Shown: positions 11,138 to 23,071 of the stretch, piece after piece | How the letters are laid out: the number at the start of each line of letters is the position of its first letter | Position numbering within the stretch: the first letter of the stretch is position 1 | NCBI GenBank assembly: GCA_944989445.1 | Contig: CALYLW010000070.1 | Coordinates: forward strand, 1,917,332-1,981,331 | DNA length: 64,000 nucleotides | Origin: Ampullaceana balthica | Taxonomy: Eukaryota > Mollusca > Gastropoda > Lymnaeidae | Direction: 5' to 3' | Program-made: the position numbers and the translations under genes | The notes under the pieces: model-generated | Seen by the model: only the letters and a program-made list of their open reading frames with translations | Database searches by the model: none | Told to the model about the DNA's origin: nothing

Positions 11138-11452
11138 GAGCAACAAAGCCCATCCAATGACGTTCCGCCAGCGTTCAGTGGCATGTTGTAACTCCCCTCC
11201 AACAGCCGTCTTGACCGGCATTACATGTGCATCACGTCAAAATACTATTCATTATAGTTAAAATAAATAACTCGTAAAAACAGAGCTTTTTGCTATAAAT
11301 CCCAACGCGCATAACTCAAAATAAAGTCCTGGAAGAAATACTGCACCAAAAATAACTCTTTTTGAACGTCCGCGAAACTTGTTTAATATGATTGGCTGAA
11401 GGAGTCATATGTGTTTGTGGGACCAATCGCTATCGATGACCGGACAGACAAT
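11138..11452 (+). repeat. Interspersed repeat, family E, copy 1
   Basis: Begins GAGCAACAAAGCCC and ends near GACCGGACAGACAATA. A second copy lies at 56411-56725 in the same orientation, with about 90% similarity by eye. Shares a CTATAAATCCCAACGCGCAT segment. Class not determined; no open frame. Confidence 0.75.
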
Positions 11453-12189
11453 ATCTTGTATTCTATAGGATAAGAGCGCTTTAAAAAATAATTTAAGGTC
11501 TAAAGTAGATCTTGTAAACGTTTTTTTTTAAACACGGCGATACATTTTAAAAATCAAAGATATCCTTCAGTATTCAATACAGCTAAGGCCTCCTGGGGTT
11601 TCAGGGCCTATTTGAGTCTATCATTAATTATAAAAATTTATAAAAATAAAAATAACAACCGGAACATTTAAACATGTTACCTATCACTGCTCTCAATTCA
11701 TCTTCGCCTTGTTGAACGTTAACTTAAACGACTGCATTTACGAATTCTGTATTGTTCCCAGGTTAAACTGATTGAATTGGTATGGACATTAAGAATTTTC
11801 TCTACAAATTTAACACATGTCCTTTCATTAGACCAACGGTGGCCAAACCGCGGATCTACTGTGCTCATATTGCGGCTCGAGTACAAATTATGAAAGATAT
11901 GTTACAAGGATTACTGAAAGATTTCCAGTCAGTTTTAATAACCCATAGTGCCACAATACGGCTCGTAACAATGTTATAAATATAATAGCCCAAGTCACTG
12001 GATGGATGTATCCGTAACGCTATGACGTCATTGTTTGAACTTCTATTTTAATACAAGGTGTGCATCAGGAGGTGTGCAAAAAAATTATTAGTTAAAGATT
12101 ATTTTTGAAATAGTATAACAGTCCATAGCAGTTTAAAAAGCGTGTGGTGTTTCTCGCCATAAAAAATATATTATATGACGTCATTGTTT

Positions 12190-12650
12190 TAGCTTATATT
12201 TTAATTTTGTAAAAGGGAATGATAAAAAAAGAGGATTTGGGGATTTATAATTATAAAATAATTTTTGTACATTTCAGGAAGTTTAATATTTCGTATTTAT
12301 CAAACAAGAATAATTTACTTGGGCTTTTGAAAAAAGTGGTCGCCGTAGGCGCCCTACAACCCCTAGTATATACATATATATTAGGGCTGCGGAAATTATT
12401 GATTAATTTCTCAATTAAGCAGCGCACCAAATTACTGCACCACCTTTTTCAAAAGCCCAACTAACTTGTCCTTGTATAATAAATACGTAATATTAAACAC
12501 GTCCGTATGAAATTGTTCAATTATTAATAATAGTTTGGAGGGTGTTTAATGTTAATCTGGAAACCAAAATGATTATCCAATTTAAAAAAAAGAAGCAGAG
12601 TGGTGTCCCTTAGCGTTAGGCCACATAATTGAGCGTAAATATATATATGA
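12190..12650 (-). mobile_element. Helitron fragments (family C), 5' terminus at 12650
   Basis: On the minus strand the element begins TCATATATATATTTACGC at 12650, preceded by A, then carries the GCCTAACGCTAAGGGACA and CAAGTTAGTTGGGCTTTT body motifs. It is broken near 12418 at a TTAGGGCTGCGGAAATTA hAT terminus fragment (12382-12415). The plus-oriented body piece at 12250-12365 is a second, separate fragment. Confidence 0.6.
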
Positions 12651-12675
12651 TGTATATATAATATATATATTAAAA

Positions 12676-13405
12676 CTAGTTTGTGCTGCGGGGCCCCCTT
12701 TTTTTAAGGGTGCCTATGGCGCCCACCTTTTTTAAAAGCCCAACTAACTTGTCCTTGTATGATAAATACGTAAGGGGCCGTCCATAAAGTACGTCACGCT
12801 TCAGAGGGGGGAGGGGTGTAAAAAAGTGTGACAATTTGTGACAGGAGGGAGAGGGTCCGGCCATGTGTGACGTCACGGTGTTTTATATTAAATTTTAATT
12901 ATTTTGTAAATAAAAAACAAAATTTTTGTTCGAAAGTGTGACGTACTTTAGGGGGGGGGGTCCGATATTTGTAACAGTTTGTGACAGGGGGAGGGGGGAG
13001 TTAAAAATTGTCAAAAATAGCGTGACATACTTAATGGACAGTCCCTAATATTAAACTTTCTTAAATGTACACAAAGTATTTTATAATAGGGTTTGTTTGT
13101 TGTTTTTTTTGTCAAAAGCCCAAATGACTTATCCTTGTATGATAAATACGAAATATTCCTGAAATGTACACAAAGTATGTATATACTATTTTTTTACAGT
13201 GCTAATCACCACAAGATTTTTTAAAGTAATTTTAGAAAAAAGCGCACCAAATTACTGCACCAAAAAAATAACTCTTTGAGTCAGTCAGCACTGTTTACAA
13301 CACAAATGCTGACTTCATAGGTTCGTGCGTTGTTTGGTTAATGTTAATCTGGAAACCAAAATGATTATGATTTAGCGTTAGGCCACAGTCAGCGATAATT
13401 AAGCG
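12676..13405 (-). mobile_element. Helitron (family C), minus strand, with nested MITE
   Basis: Minus-strand 3' end is GCAGCACAAACTAG at 12676-12689, preceded by a GC-rich inverted repeat and followed by T, as in Helitrons. The body (AAGCCCAACTAACTTGTCC, GTGCAGTAATTTGGTGCGC, GCCTAACGCTAAA) matches the copies at 14866-15624 and 23335-23796. A PIF-like MITE splits it at 12771. Confidence 0.7.
12774..13045. mobile_element. PIF/Harbinger-like MITE with TAA target duplication
   Basis: Terminal inverted repeat GGGGCCGTCCATAAAGTACG left and a matching ATGGACAGTCCC right. It is flanked by TAA at 12771-12773 and 13046-13048. The host Helitron without the insertion reads AATACGTAATATTAAAC (see 23405-23420), so the empty site contains TAA once. 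A 3-bp TWA duplication is typical of PIF/Harbinger elements. Internal sequence is G-rich with TGTGACA motifs and encodes nothing. Confidence 0.85.
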
Positions 13406-13561
13406 GTATGTACATACCAAGCGAAACAAACTAACAAAAATTGTTAGCAATGTCCATTTTTCAACCAATTCTACTCATCACGGATAATATTAAATTCTCC
13501 CAAATACTAGATACTCTTTTATCCATACCCCCCCCCCACTTCCCTCATTGTTTATTCACAG

Positions 13562-13666
13562 TTGACGGTGGCGTTAGCATCAGCCTTAGTGACACCGTCT
13601 GTCAATGAGAGCGAAAGACAAGACACCGCGGTAATGAGAGACGTGGTTGCTGCCCTTGCGAGACAG
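13562..13666 (+). CDS. Gene 1 exon 2: end of signal peptide and mature N-terminus
   Basis: 35 codons in frame between a TTTATTCACAG acceptor and a GTAAGA donor at 13667. It has no in-frame start of its own, so it is invisible as an isolated ORF. It begins LTVALASALVTPSVNES, completing the hydrophobic core begun in exon 1, with plausible cleavage after ASA or VTPS, and ends with a charged helix-like segment ending ALARQ. That segment continues into exon 3 as VMLQQLAAEEKLRAD, giving one amphipathic, glutamine- and alanine-rich helix across the junction. The N-E-S sequence is a possible N-glycosylation site. Confidence 0.82.
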
Positions 13667-14865
13667 GTAAGACAGTTCATGGCCCCTCGGAGTCGTTAAG
13701 TGACAACATGTAAAAGACGTTTACAAATGGCGAAAGCCTCCCGAGTCTTAATAAAACTAACAGCTTTTTCTTTCCTGGTGTTATTGTGAAAACAACAGCA
13801 ATTAGCATGTTTGCGTGCTCACCCAGTGGCGTAGTTTAAAGACTTTATAGTGGCAGAATTTTTTTAAAAATCATAATTTTTATAACTTTTGGGGGGGGGG
13901 TATTTTAAAGAGCTGTATTATTTGATAAAATTTTGAAATAATTTCTTCTGGCTAACTACATTAGCAATATAAAAAAGCCCCCAACCCCGTTTTTTTTTAA
14001 ACCTTTGTGAAGCAACCCTACCTGCGCCACTGGGGGAAAAAAAGAAAGAAAAAAAAACCCGCTTCATTTGTTGTTCACGTTGTCAAGGTTGTCGCTGTTG
14101 ACTTCCGGGGAAGTTTTGAAGTACATTGTTATTTGTTCCTCATGAGCTTCACTACCTACACAGAAGACTACGTTTACTTATATAGGGCTATCTTCGTTGT
14201 CTTGTAATAGAAGTTGAGCTAAATATGAATAGATTAGCTAGTTTATCTGGGTTAAGTTCTCTGGCACACGGCATAATTTCTAGGACAAAAACAGGAAGTT
14301 TTTAAAATGGGTGGAAATAAATAAGGAAGCTTTTAGAATACTTCGTAATTTAGCTGTACCGGCTGTACCCCTCCACATGGGTACATATATAAACTAAGTC
14401 TAAACTCTTTACGTCCAGCTTTGTTAGAGGTGAGGTATACACATGATACTCTAAAAGCGCAATTATCAACAGAATCAGGACATTTTATTTATGAGTTTCA
14501 TTTTGTATAACATACAAACAGATGCATGATAAACATGGAATAGGTGTTCAGAATGTCGTAACACTCTAAACTATCATCAAAAACATTTTATATTGCAACT
14601 CAGAGTCGGGAGACAAGTGTTTGATTTTTTACATGATTCTGATTTTAACAGTTTGTAAGAGTATTTAAGATATTCTGACCACAAAAGAACTGTCGATGAA
14701 CGTTTATGAACCTTCATTAGACCTTTACCAGATCAGCTCATACAAGAAATCTCTATAATTAAATTTAAAAATGTTGCAACTATTTAAATTTTCTTTGGTC
14801 TTTTTTAAGTCTTTCTGCAAAGAGGCTAGAGAAAGTAGACAATGAAAATAATTTAAAACCTCTCA

Positions 14866-15624
14866 TCATATATATATTTACCCTCAATTGTGTATGACTG
14901 TGGCCTAACGCTAAGGGACATCACTCTGTTGTTTTTTTAAATTGAAAATAAAGACTTAATAAGTAAAATGTAAAAAAAATCTTTTTTTAAAAAGGACAAG
15001 CTTTTATTTACAAACATTTACAGACTGAAACGCGCTGATCTCCCCTGCCCTTGATGTAAACACGGGAATTTGGTAAACGAGGGCTGGAGTGAAACCAGTG
15101 AGCCGTGGAGGTCAACTCTAGCAGACTACTATACATTCTAAATAGTGATAAATAGAGATAAACTAAACATTGATTAATTTAATTACGGTACATTCGATCG
15201 ATCTGAAATTTTGATACAATGCATTGTCATCTACGATCTATCTGTGGTAAAATGTTGAGATCTCTAGGACCATCAGAAGTGGTTTAATTTTACGTTTCAA
15301 GATTTGAAGAAAGGATGGATGGATACAACATACAAACAGTGTGACTTAAATAAAAGCGTGTAAAAATCATAATCATTTTGGTTTCCAGATTAACATTAAC
15401 CAAACAACGCACTATGACGTCAGCATTTATGTTGTAAACCGTGCTGACTGACTCAAAGAGTTATTTTTGGTGCAGTAATTTGGTGCGCTGTTTTCTAAAA
15501 TTAGTTTTAAAAAATAGTGTGGTGATTAGCACTGTAAAATAATATTATATAAATACTTTGTGTACATTTCAGGAATATTACGTATTTATCATTTAAAAAA
15601 AGTGGGCGCCGCAGCACAACCTAG
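14866..15624 (+). mobile_element. Complete non-autonomous Helitron (family C) with nested repeat
   Basis: Begins TCATATATATATTTACC after an A and ends with GGGCGCCGCAGCACAACCTAG followed by T, so it fits the A^T insertion, 5' TC and 3' CTRR rules for Helitrons. A repeat of the type seen at 90-480 is inserted in reverse at about 14946-15367. Without it the element is about 340 bp. No Rep or helicase is encoded, so it is non-autonomous. Confidence 0.8.
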
Positions 15625-15895
15625 TTAAAATATATTACGCAAAACAAAACAAAAATTAACAAAGGTAGATACGAGAGCTAAACTACATGTAGTTTTCGGC
15701 ACAGACTTAAAAATTCCAATTAAAACATTTCTTTTTTGTTTGCGTTTTTAGTTCGTCCACCATTAAATTAGATTTTAAACTACTTGCTATTTTCTAAATT
15801 TTAGTTTTAGAATCCACCAATCCCAAACAAACGATCCTAAAAATGCCAGCTGACCATAACTTTACTGGGCTGATAAGATTAAGTAAAATGCCTAT

Positions 15896-16331
15896 GGGGT
15901 AGTCCATAAATGATGTCACGCACCTAGGGAGGAGGGGGGTCACGCATTTGTGACGATGTGTGACTAAAAAAAGGGGGGGGGGTGTTTAAGAAATGTGACG
16001 TCACATCAAAAACACGCAACTTTAAATAAAACGTTCCACTGAAATTTTTGATTGCTTACAATTTATTTAATGACGCTTTCAATTGTTTCACACGTGTTGC
16101 GATATTAGAGTGCAGACTTACACTAAATACGTATTTAAATGATAAAATAGTAATTTGCAACATGCTAACTTTCAATTAGAAAATACGACTTTTAGGTGGG
16201 GGGGGTGGTGGTGTCAAAGCTTTGTGACGTCATATTGGAGGGACATCTAAGTATTTGTGACGAAATGTTGCGAGGTGGGAGGGAAGGTTAAATTCGGGCA
16301 AAATCGCGTGACGTTATTTATGGACGGCCCC
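15896..16331. mobile_element. PIF/Harbinger-like MITE, 436 bp
   Basis: Left end GGGGTAGTCCATAAATGATG and right end CGTTATTTATGGACGGCCCC form the same terminal inverted repeat as the copy at 12774. Flanked by TAT at 15893-15895 and 16332-16334. Confidence 0.8.
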
Positions 16332-17049
16332 TATGACGATCCACACCACCCACCACTCATCTAACGAAGATTTCCCCGTCCTACCACGGTAACTCGATGA
16401 CCCGGGACGTGTGTACTTGAAAATCCCACATTTAAACAAAGAATAGACACAGCCTTGGCTTTCCCCTCCCACAGTCGTTAATAAAAAGAAAGTCGAAAAA
16501 TAATAGACTTTAAATCCTCTTTTTAATATTTCGCTTTAATCACAACTCAACCATGGTTTTTTTTTAAATTAAATAATAATTATTATAATTATTTAATTTA
16601 ATTAATTTTTTTAAATAAAAAAATTGAGCTCACTTTCCAAACACGAATATCATGTTTTCATTAAGTGAAAAATTTTGTCACGAGATCTGAAGTGGAAGCT
16701 CCCAACATGCTCTTTATTTTAATGTTCACCATTTTAAAAGTGCCGTATTGGACGCAGTGATGATATTATTTATTATTATGTTTGCTTCAAAATATTTTTC
16801 CCATATTATATTTTAGTGCATTAACAGCGAACTCGATCTGGGTCCTCTCTTCTTTCACGTTCAAGGCTCTGATTTGTGTATTGTTATTTGGGTGTTTAAG
16901 TAGGTCAGGTGCTTACCTTTCAACCATGTAAATCCTTTTAGCCCATTCGAGGCCATGCACCGTCGATGCAATAATGCATGCGCAGTTTGATGTTGAAATA
17001 TATCACTTGAGTTTGCGACTGGCCTTGAACTTGAACCAAATACCTATCC

Positions 17050-17634
17050 CTATGGTGGATTAAATGGGGGGGGGGCTGAACGGGCTAAAGCCAGGGGCCC
17101 CCGATAATTAGGGGCCCCCAAAATGAGTATATTTTATAAGAAAGATGGACAAATGTTTGCATGAATTCCTGAAAATATCATAAATTAAATAAATTAATTT
17201 AAAACAAAAACAGATTTTATAGGCTCACTAAGAGAAAATATTAAAGAATTTTGTTTAGATTTTAAAATTTAAAATTTTCATCAGGCTCCTGTGGCCTTGA
17301 GGTCGAAAGTCGGCCTGCTGTGCAAGGGTTCACGCGATCGATTTCCGTTGTGGGCACAATTATTTTTTTTAAATTGTATTTTTACACTCAATATTAGGAT
17401 ACCGGCAAACAGTTATTTCTTCGTAATCCATTTTTTCATGAATAATCTTTTTGGCTGGGACGGCCGATCCCGTAGTACAGACAAAGTATTTTAAAGGAAG
17501 CGATGAACTATTTAGTTTCAAGTTACAGTCTTATATTAGCTGCAAGCAATAATTTTATTTAAAGGGACGCTAGCTGGATAGGGCCCCAGTTTGAATTGCA
17601 GCCAGGGGCCCCGTGCAGTCTTAATACGCCCCTG
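17050..17634. mobile_element. hAT-like MITE with near-perfect 8-bp duplication
   Basis: Degenerate ends CTATGGTGGATTAA and TTAATACGCCCCTG (reverse complement CAGGGGCGTATTAA). Flanked by ACCTATCC (17042-17049) and ATCTATCC (17635-17642), 7 of 8 matching. The interior has GGGGCCCC runs near both ends. A short open frame at 17291-17494 has no recognisable domain. Confidence 0.7.
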
Positions 17635-17758
17635 ATCTATCCTACCAACCGTAACTTTTCCTATTGTTGAAGCCCATTCGACGATGTATTTCTGTTTTTA
17701 CGGTAGCCGACCTTTTATCTGTGTTGACTCTTCACGACAGTATCTTGTTCAGACGATC

Positions 17759-18107
17759 ATAAATGAAGGTAAAAAAATGATTTTTAAAAACCACGTTTTT
17801 ACAAGCGGACTAAAAAGAAGAAAATAATTTAAAACGGGTAAGTTCAAGTACTTTCATTGAATATGACTAAAACGTGGGACGTGCGCTTATGAGGTTTAAC
17901 ATATGCAGCTCACTCATACTCTCACTTATAGATCTCTCTTTTGCCATCTAAATTAGAAATCTTTAATTTTTATACCAAACACCCGCCCCACGTTTTTAGT
18001 CTTATTAAATCAAAGTACTTGAACTTACCAGTTTTAAATTATTTTCTTCTTTTTAGTCCGCTTGTAAAAACGTGGTTTTTAAAAATCATTTTTTTACCTT
18101 TATTTAT
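17759..18107. repeat. Foldback element, second copy
   Basis: Left arm (about 17759-17890) and right arm (about 17978-18107) are near-perfect reverse complements, including the motif ACCACGTTTTTACAAGCGGA. Same arms as 1767-2120. Within each copy the two arms match each other more closely than the corresponding arms match between copies (GGTTTTT versus GTTTTTT-type differences). This suggests arm homogenisation. Confidence 0.8.
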
Positions 18108-18156
18108 TTTATTATTTTTAGTCCACTAATAAAAACTTGGTTTTTAACAAAATTTT

Positions 18157-18695
18157 TAAATCCCTTATATTAACTTCGCGGCCGTCTCTGTCTGTCTCTC
18201 TGTCGTCATCTCATCATCTCATGGGCGGGCAGGCGGAAAAAAAAGTCGAAAATGACCCACTTCCCGTGATCCGATCGAGCTGAAATTTGGCACACGGACC
18301 CGTCTGACCTAACAATGCATCGTATCAAAATTTCAGATCGCTCGAACGTACCGTAATTAAATTAATGCATTTTTAGTTTATCCTTATATGAGGTATGTAA
18401 TTCAAATTCACGGTTTGTTATTGTTTTTTTCCCACGTGAAAGCTTGAGTTGACGCGTTGAGGCGACCCGTCGAAGCGCCAGGGCACTTTTGTTTACATTT
18501 TACGTGTCACGCTGAGCTCGGTCAAGCGAATCGGTGACCAGACTTTTCCCCTCTCACCCCCCCCCGGGTTTATGAAGCAAACTTGAGTTAAGACAGATTC
18601 AGTCTGTAAATGTTTGAAAATAATCAATACTGTTAGTTATGTCTCATGTATAAGGGATTTATAGTCAAAAACTTTGTTTTTACGGGTTTGTTTTA
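18157..18695 (+). mobile_element. Helentron-like non-autonomous element (family A), reference copy
   Basis: Starts TAAATCCCTTATATTAAC and ends with ATAAGGGATTTATAGTCAAA, then a hairpin AAAAACTTTGTTTTT and ACGGGTTTGTTTTAT. The ATAAGGGATTTA near the 3' end is the inverse of the 5' terminus, giving offset (asymmetric) terminal inverted repeats. A 3' hairpin and T^T insertion without duplication complete the Helitron2/Helentron pattern. The uninterrupted site is present at 2150-2195. Other copies: 20862-21321(-), 24452-24896, 31334-31871, 40905-41424, 53470-53951(-), 54364-54862(-), 63143-63692 and 63693-64000. No protein encoded. Confidence 0.65.
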
Positions 18696-19040
18696 TTATA
18701 CCTCTATTTATTTTACCAAACACCTCACAAGCGCCCGCCAAACGTTTTAAAAACATTGTGATGTGGTCACGGGGGGAACTCACGGATGTCAACAAAAGGC
18801 GACGGTACAGTTTCTTATATATAGACTATAGATAAACTAAAAAGTTCAATAATTTAATAACGGTACATTCGATCGATCTGAAATTTTAATGCAATGCATT
18901 GTCATCCAAGATCTATCTGTGGTAACATTTTCAGATCTCTAGGACCATCAGAAGTGGTTCAATTTTACGTTGGCAGATTTGAAAAAATCCTGGACAAACA
19001 ATGCCCAACGAAAGCGAGTTAATAAAAACGTTGTAAAAAA
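18696..19040 (+). repeat. Continuation of the repeat found at 2121-2525
   Basis: Matches 2170-2520 (CAAGCGCCCGCC, GGAACTCACGGATGTCAACA-type segment, AATGCCCAACGAAAGC). Together with 17759-18156 it forms the paralogue of 1767-2525, split here by the element at 18157-18695. Confidence 0.7.
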
Positions 19041-19574
19041 AGACCACACCCAAAGAAAACAATTTCGTCAACCAACAATTTCTATTTCGCCAAATAGTTT
19101 ATGGCTATCAACTTTGATATATATATATATATATTTATACTAGTTTGTGCTGCGGCAGTGGCGTAGCGAGGGGGGGGGCAGGGGGGGGACATATGTCCCC
19201 GGGCGCCACGTTAGGGGGCGCCAAAATGAGTATTAAAACTCATTTCTTAATTTCATTTTGATGTAAACTAATGTATCGCAAATACGTTTGCAAGATTGAA
19301 TTTTGAAGCTCCAAACATATCTTTGTTACAAACCAGTTGGCAAGCACGATTTTGGCGCCCCCATTGAGCATTAAGGGGCGCCATTCGACAAATAAAGAAA
19401 TGACACATCCACAATGTAGTATTGCTGATGGCGTTTTAAAAAAAAAGCGGTGAGTTGCTGGGAGTGAGACTAGGGGAGCAGTAAGAAACAAAGGTGATTC
19501 TATTAATAGAACAGACAGAAAGGACACTAAAAGCAACAAAAATGACAAAGACAAGAAAAGGGAGTGGCTTAAAG

Positions 19575-20807
19575 CAGTGGTTCTCAACATGTGGTCCGCG
19601 GATCATAGTGGTCCGCGAAGATGTGCCTGGTGGTCCGTGAGCAAAGCATGAAATTTACGCACTGTATGATGCATGCTGTCGAAATGGCAGGTAAAATAAT
19701 TAACGCAGACTTAAAATATATATTTTTATCTGGCCTAAATAGTTTTAAAATTTTATCAAGGCTCTCCATTAAATTCTCGTCTCTTTGATTTCTTATGTTC
19801 GAATGTTCGCTGGTTATCAGACTGTTTGAATTACTTGATGACGTAAGAGAGTTTCTTGTAGAAAAAACTCAAAGCTTGTTGATCATTTGAACAATAGCTT
19901 ATGGGTTGCTGTTCTATCTTATATGGCTGAATTTTTTGAAGAACTCAATAAACTTAATTCAACTCGGCAAGGAAAACAGAAACATTATATTACTCTCAGT
20001 GACAAAGTGTCTGCTTTTAGGAAAAAGCTTGATCTTTGGAAAATATGATTATTTCAAGGTAACTTTGACATGTTTGATCAATAGTACGAAATCACCGAGA
20101 AACCAGAAAATGCTGAAGTAAATTAAAAAAAAACTGTTTTGATAAATTTGATTTCTGGTCATATTTAATCATTGCAGAGCCAATTTTAATTCTAATTTTG
20201 TGATTTTTAACGTTCAGTTGTTTTTTGTGGGTTTCCAGTCCCAATCTCGCACACATTGACTCATCAAATAAAATTACCAACATCGTAATTAAACCAATTC
20301 ATTGAACTGACTAGCGATACCCCTTTGAATATGTTGCATTAGAAAGTGCGCTTAATGAAATTTTGGAGTACTCTGAACTGTCACAGATAGCTTTTAAAAT
20401 ACTTTTACCCTTAGAAACTTTGTGGAAGTGGAATAAAAATCAAAACATTGTTCGTACTAATAAAGCAGTCTTTTTAATACAAACTACTAGCCAAACTACT
20501 GTTTATGACTTAAAGTTTTTTTATAATTAGCAAGTATAATTAAATAAGAAGACTATGAGACTAATATAAATGACATTTGTTCGTTACAAAATAAAGCCAT
20601 TACAATATTGTTTTTGGAGCAGAAAAAAGTAGCATAATAGTATAGTTTTTACTAACTAACATGTATACTACTTATAGCTAGCTATATACACAGTATAATC
20701 ATATTTAACTTTCCAGCACGGCAGTAGCACAATTTTTAGTAGTGGTCCGTAGCTAAGACACACATTTTTCAAGTGGTCCTTGAATCTCAAAAGGTTGAGA
20801 ACCACTG
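19575..20807 (+). mobile_element. hAT element, 1.23 kb, nested, with transposase remnant
   Basis: Terminal inverted repeats CAGTGGTTCTCAACATGTGG and AGGTTGAGAACCACTG. Perfect 8-bp duplication GCTTAAAG at 19567-19574 and 20808-20815. About 19900-20050 encodes a fragment reading YMAEFFEELNKLN and LSDKVSAFRKKLDLWK. This is a recognisable piece of a Charlie-type (ZBED5/SCAND3-like) hAT transposase, with frameshifts and stops elsewhere (a second piece near 20320-20450). Dead copy derived from an autonomous parent. Confidence 0.88.
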
Positions 20808-20861
20808 GCTTAAAGAATGGTTGATTCGCGTACCTTTGCTGCATGCTGTGACTCTTTTTAA

Positions 20862-21321
20862 TAAAACAAACCCGTAAAAACAAAGTTTTTTACTATAAAT
20901 CCCTTATATATGAGACATAACTAACAGTATTGATTATTTTCAAAAATTTACAGACTGACACCGAGTGATGTCCCTTGTCTTTAATAAATGGGGGTGGGAT
21001 GTGAGGGGGTGTCGGCACGACGGTCGGCGTCAACTCAAACTCACGTGGAAGATGAAGAAAAAACAATAACAAACCGTGAATTTGAATTACAAACCTCATA
21101 TAAGGATAAACTAAAAATGCATTAATTTAATTACGGTACGATCGATCGATCTGAAATTTTGATACGATGCATTGTTAGGTGAGTCGGGTCCGTGTGCCAA
21201 ATTTCAGCTTGATCCCATCACGGGAAGTGGGTCATTTTTGACTTTTATTTTACCGCCCGCCCGCCCAGCCCATGAGATGATGAGATGATGAGACGGCCGC
21301 GAAGTTAATATAAGGGATTTA
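20862..21321 (-). mobile_element. Helentron-like element (family A), minus strand, nested in hAT
   Basis: Minus strand reads TAAATCCCTTATATTAACTTC at its start and ends with the hairpin AAAAAACTTTGTTTTT and ACGGGTTTGTTTTAT. Flanks are T-rich, consistent with T^T insertion. It interrupts the ZMYM1-type hAT. Confidence 0.65.
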
Positions 21322-21339
21322 ATAAAAAGACAAATCTTA

Positions 21340-23071
21340 CTTCCGCCATTTCACTGTGGAGGGATAAAGTGGGGGAGGGGATGGAAGGTCTCTCCCCTCA
21401 TGGGCTTGTGCCGGTATGTCAAATCAAATTGGATTCCTTTCATATGAAACATCAGACACCGCCTCTCTTTCCTGTCTCTCTGTGATCAAACATGTTGCTC
21501 AGTATGATCCACTGTTAGAAAAACACCTACAAGTACATGTCCGAAAAAATCCAGGTTCAGTATCTTATTTATCACCGGAAATCCAAAATGAATATATCTT
21601 CCTGCTTACATCGACTGTAAGGAATGAGCTGTTGAGTGAAATCAGAAGAACATTTTTTTCTGTGGTAGCTTACTTGACTCAACACTTGATCTAGGACACC
21701 GGAAACAGCTTTCTCAAGTCATCAGATTTGTGGATGTGGATTTTCAAACTAAAATAAGTAACCATCAAAAATCATTTTTAGGTTTTGTACAGATACATTC
21801 CAAAGACGCAGCAAACCTTGACAGATTTATCGTAGATAAACTGGAATCTAAAAGCATACCACTAGCCGACTGTTGGTCACAATGTCATGACAATGCTGTT
21901 GTAATGAATGGGCATATATCCGGCCTTGAACAGCGAATATGTGCCAGAAATCACAGATCATTTTTCGTAAACTGTGGCAACCACAGCTTAAACTTAGCAG
22001 GAGTACACCCAGCTAAACAGGATCCATTTGTTATCACGCTTTTTGGAACAGTTGAAAGAATAAATTTTTGTTTTCTCTTGTTCAACAACTCATTGAGGAA
22101 AATTAAAAAGAGTTGTGCCAATCACAGTGAAGAGGGAGTCTGAAACACGTTGGAGTGCACGATCAGAAGCTGTGAAAAAAATTTATGAAGGACTAGATGA
22201 ACTAGTAGGGCTATTGGAAAATTATCAGAACATATAAATATGACGCCTGACACAAGATGTGATGCAGAAGCTTTGCTGGTAGGTATATCAAACTTTAACT
22301 TCCTAGTTTCGTTACATTTCTGGAACATCATACTTGGGAAAATTTATTGTGTCAAGAAACGGTTGCAGAATCCTACTGTGAATTTCAAGGAATCAGCATC
22401 TGATCTTGAATCACTTGAGCAACAAACTGTCAACATTCGTGGAATTTGAGCCAGGTTGCGATAGACAATGGAGAAGAAGATGCACAACTTTGGGAATCGA
22501 GGTTGACAGGAGGATTAGGCGACATTGGAGGATGCCTAGAGAATTAACAAGAGATGCGGGACTTTCTGCAGAAGAAGAAATTGCACGTGATTTGAACAGC
22601 GTTATTGATAGACTCCAAAAGGAGTTATCAATACCGTTTTTACATCTAAAAAACCTAAACAACAAGTTTGGATTTTTACTACAGGTAAAACTCTTCTTGC
22701 TGAGACAAAAGTCGATACACTTCGTTAAAGTTGCTTAGATTTTGCTAACTTATGCGACACTGGTCACGAATTGTGCACATAAATCGGAGACTGAAAAATG
22801 CTGCTCAGTACCCGGACTGAAGCTATACCGTAAACTCCTTTGGATCTTCTTGGTTTTATTGTTTCATATGGAGATGACGCATTTACGAATCTTCGCACTT
22901 CACTTTAAATACTTCTAACAATTGATGTTTCAACTGAAAGCTGTGTGCGGTCCATAAGCAAACTGAAGCTTATTTTGTCTTATTTACGTGCTTCAATGCT
23001 TCGTTTGAGTGATCCTGCACTTGAGAATATTAATTTTGACAACGTGATTGTCGAGTTTGCGAGATTCAAAT
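21340..23071 (+). pseudogene. ZMYM1-like (DUF4371) hAT transposase pseudogene
   Basis: Consecutive fragments in shifting frames follow the order of ZMYM1-type transposases. 21416-21694 is the start of DUF4371. 21730-22140 includes SFLGFVQIHSKDAANLD, DCWSQCHDNAVVM and FVNCGNHSLNLAGVHPAKQD. About 22125-22240 reads as the SETRWSARSEAVKKIYEGLD-type segment after a frameshift. 22930-23071 is the C-terminal hAT dimerisation part with VRSISKLKLILSYLRASM and ENINFDNVIVEFARFK before a stop. At least three frame changes and several stops separate the pieces, so no functional protein is expected. The zinc-finger N-terminus is missing or lies before the nested insertions. Confidence 0.85.

Larger units (their letters stand above)
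10889..13561 (+). other. Gene 1 intron 1 (2.7 kb)
   Basis: GTAAGA donor and TTTATTCACAG acceptor. It holds a repeat copy at 11138-11452, Helitron fragments at about 12190-12650 and 12676-13405, and a PIF/Harbinger-like MITE at 12774-13045. No other exon is seen in it. Confidence 0.7.
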
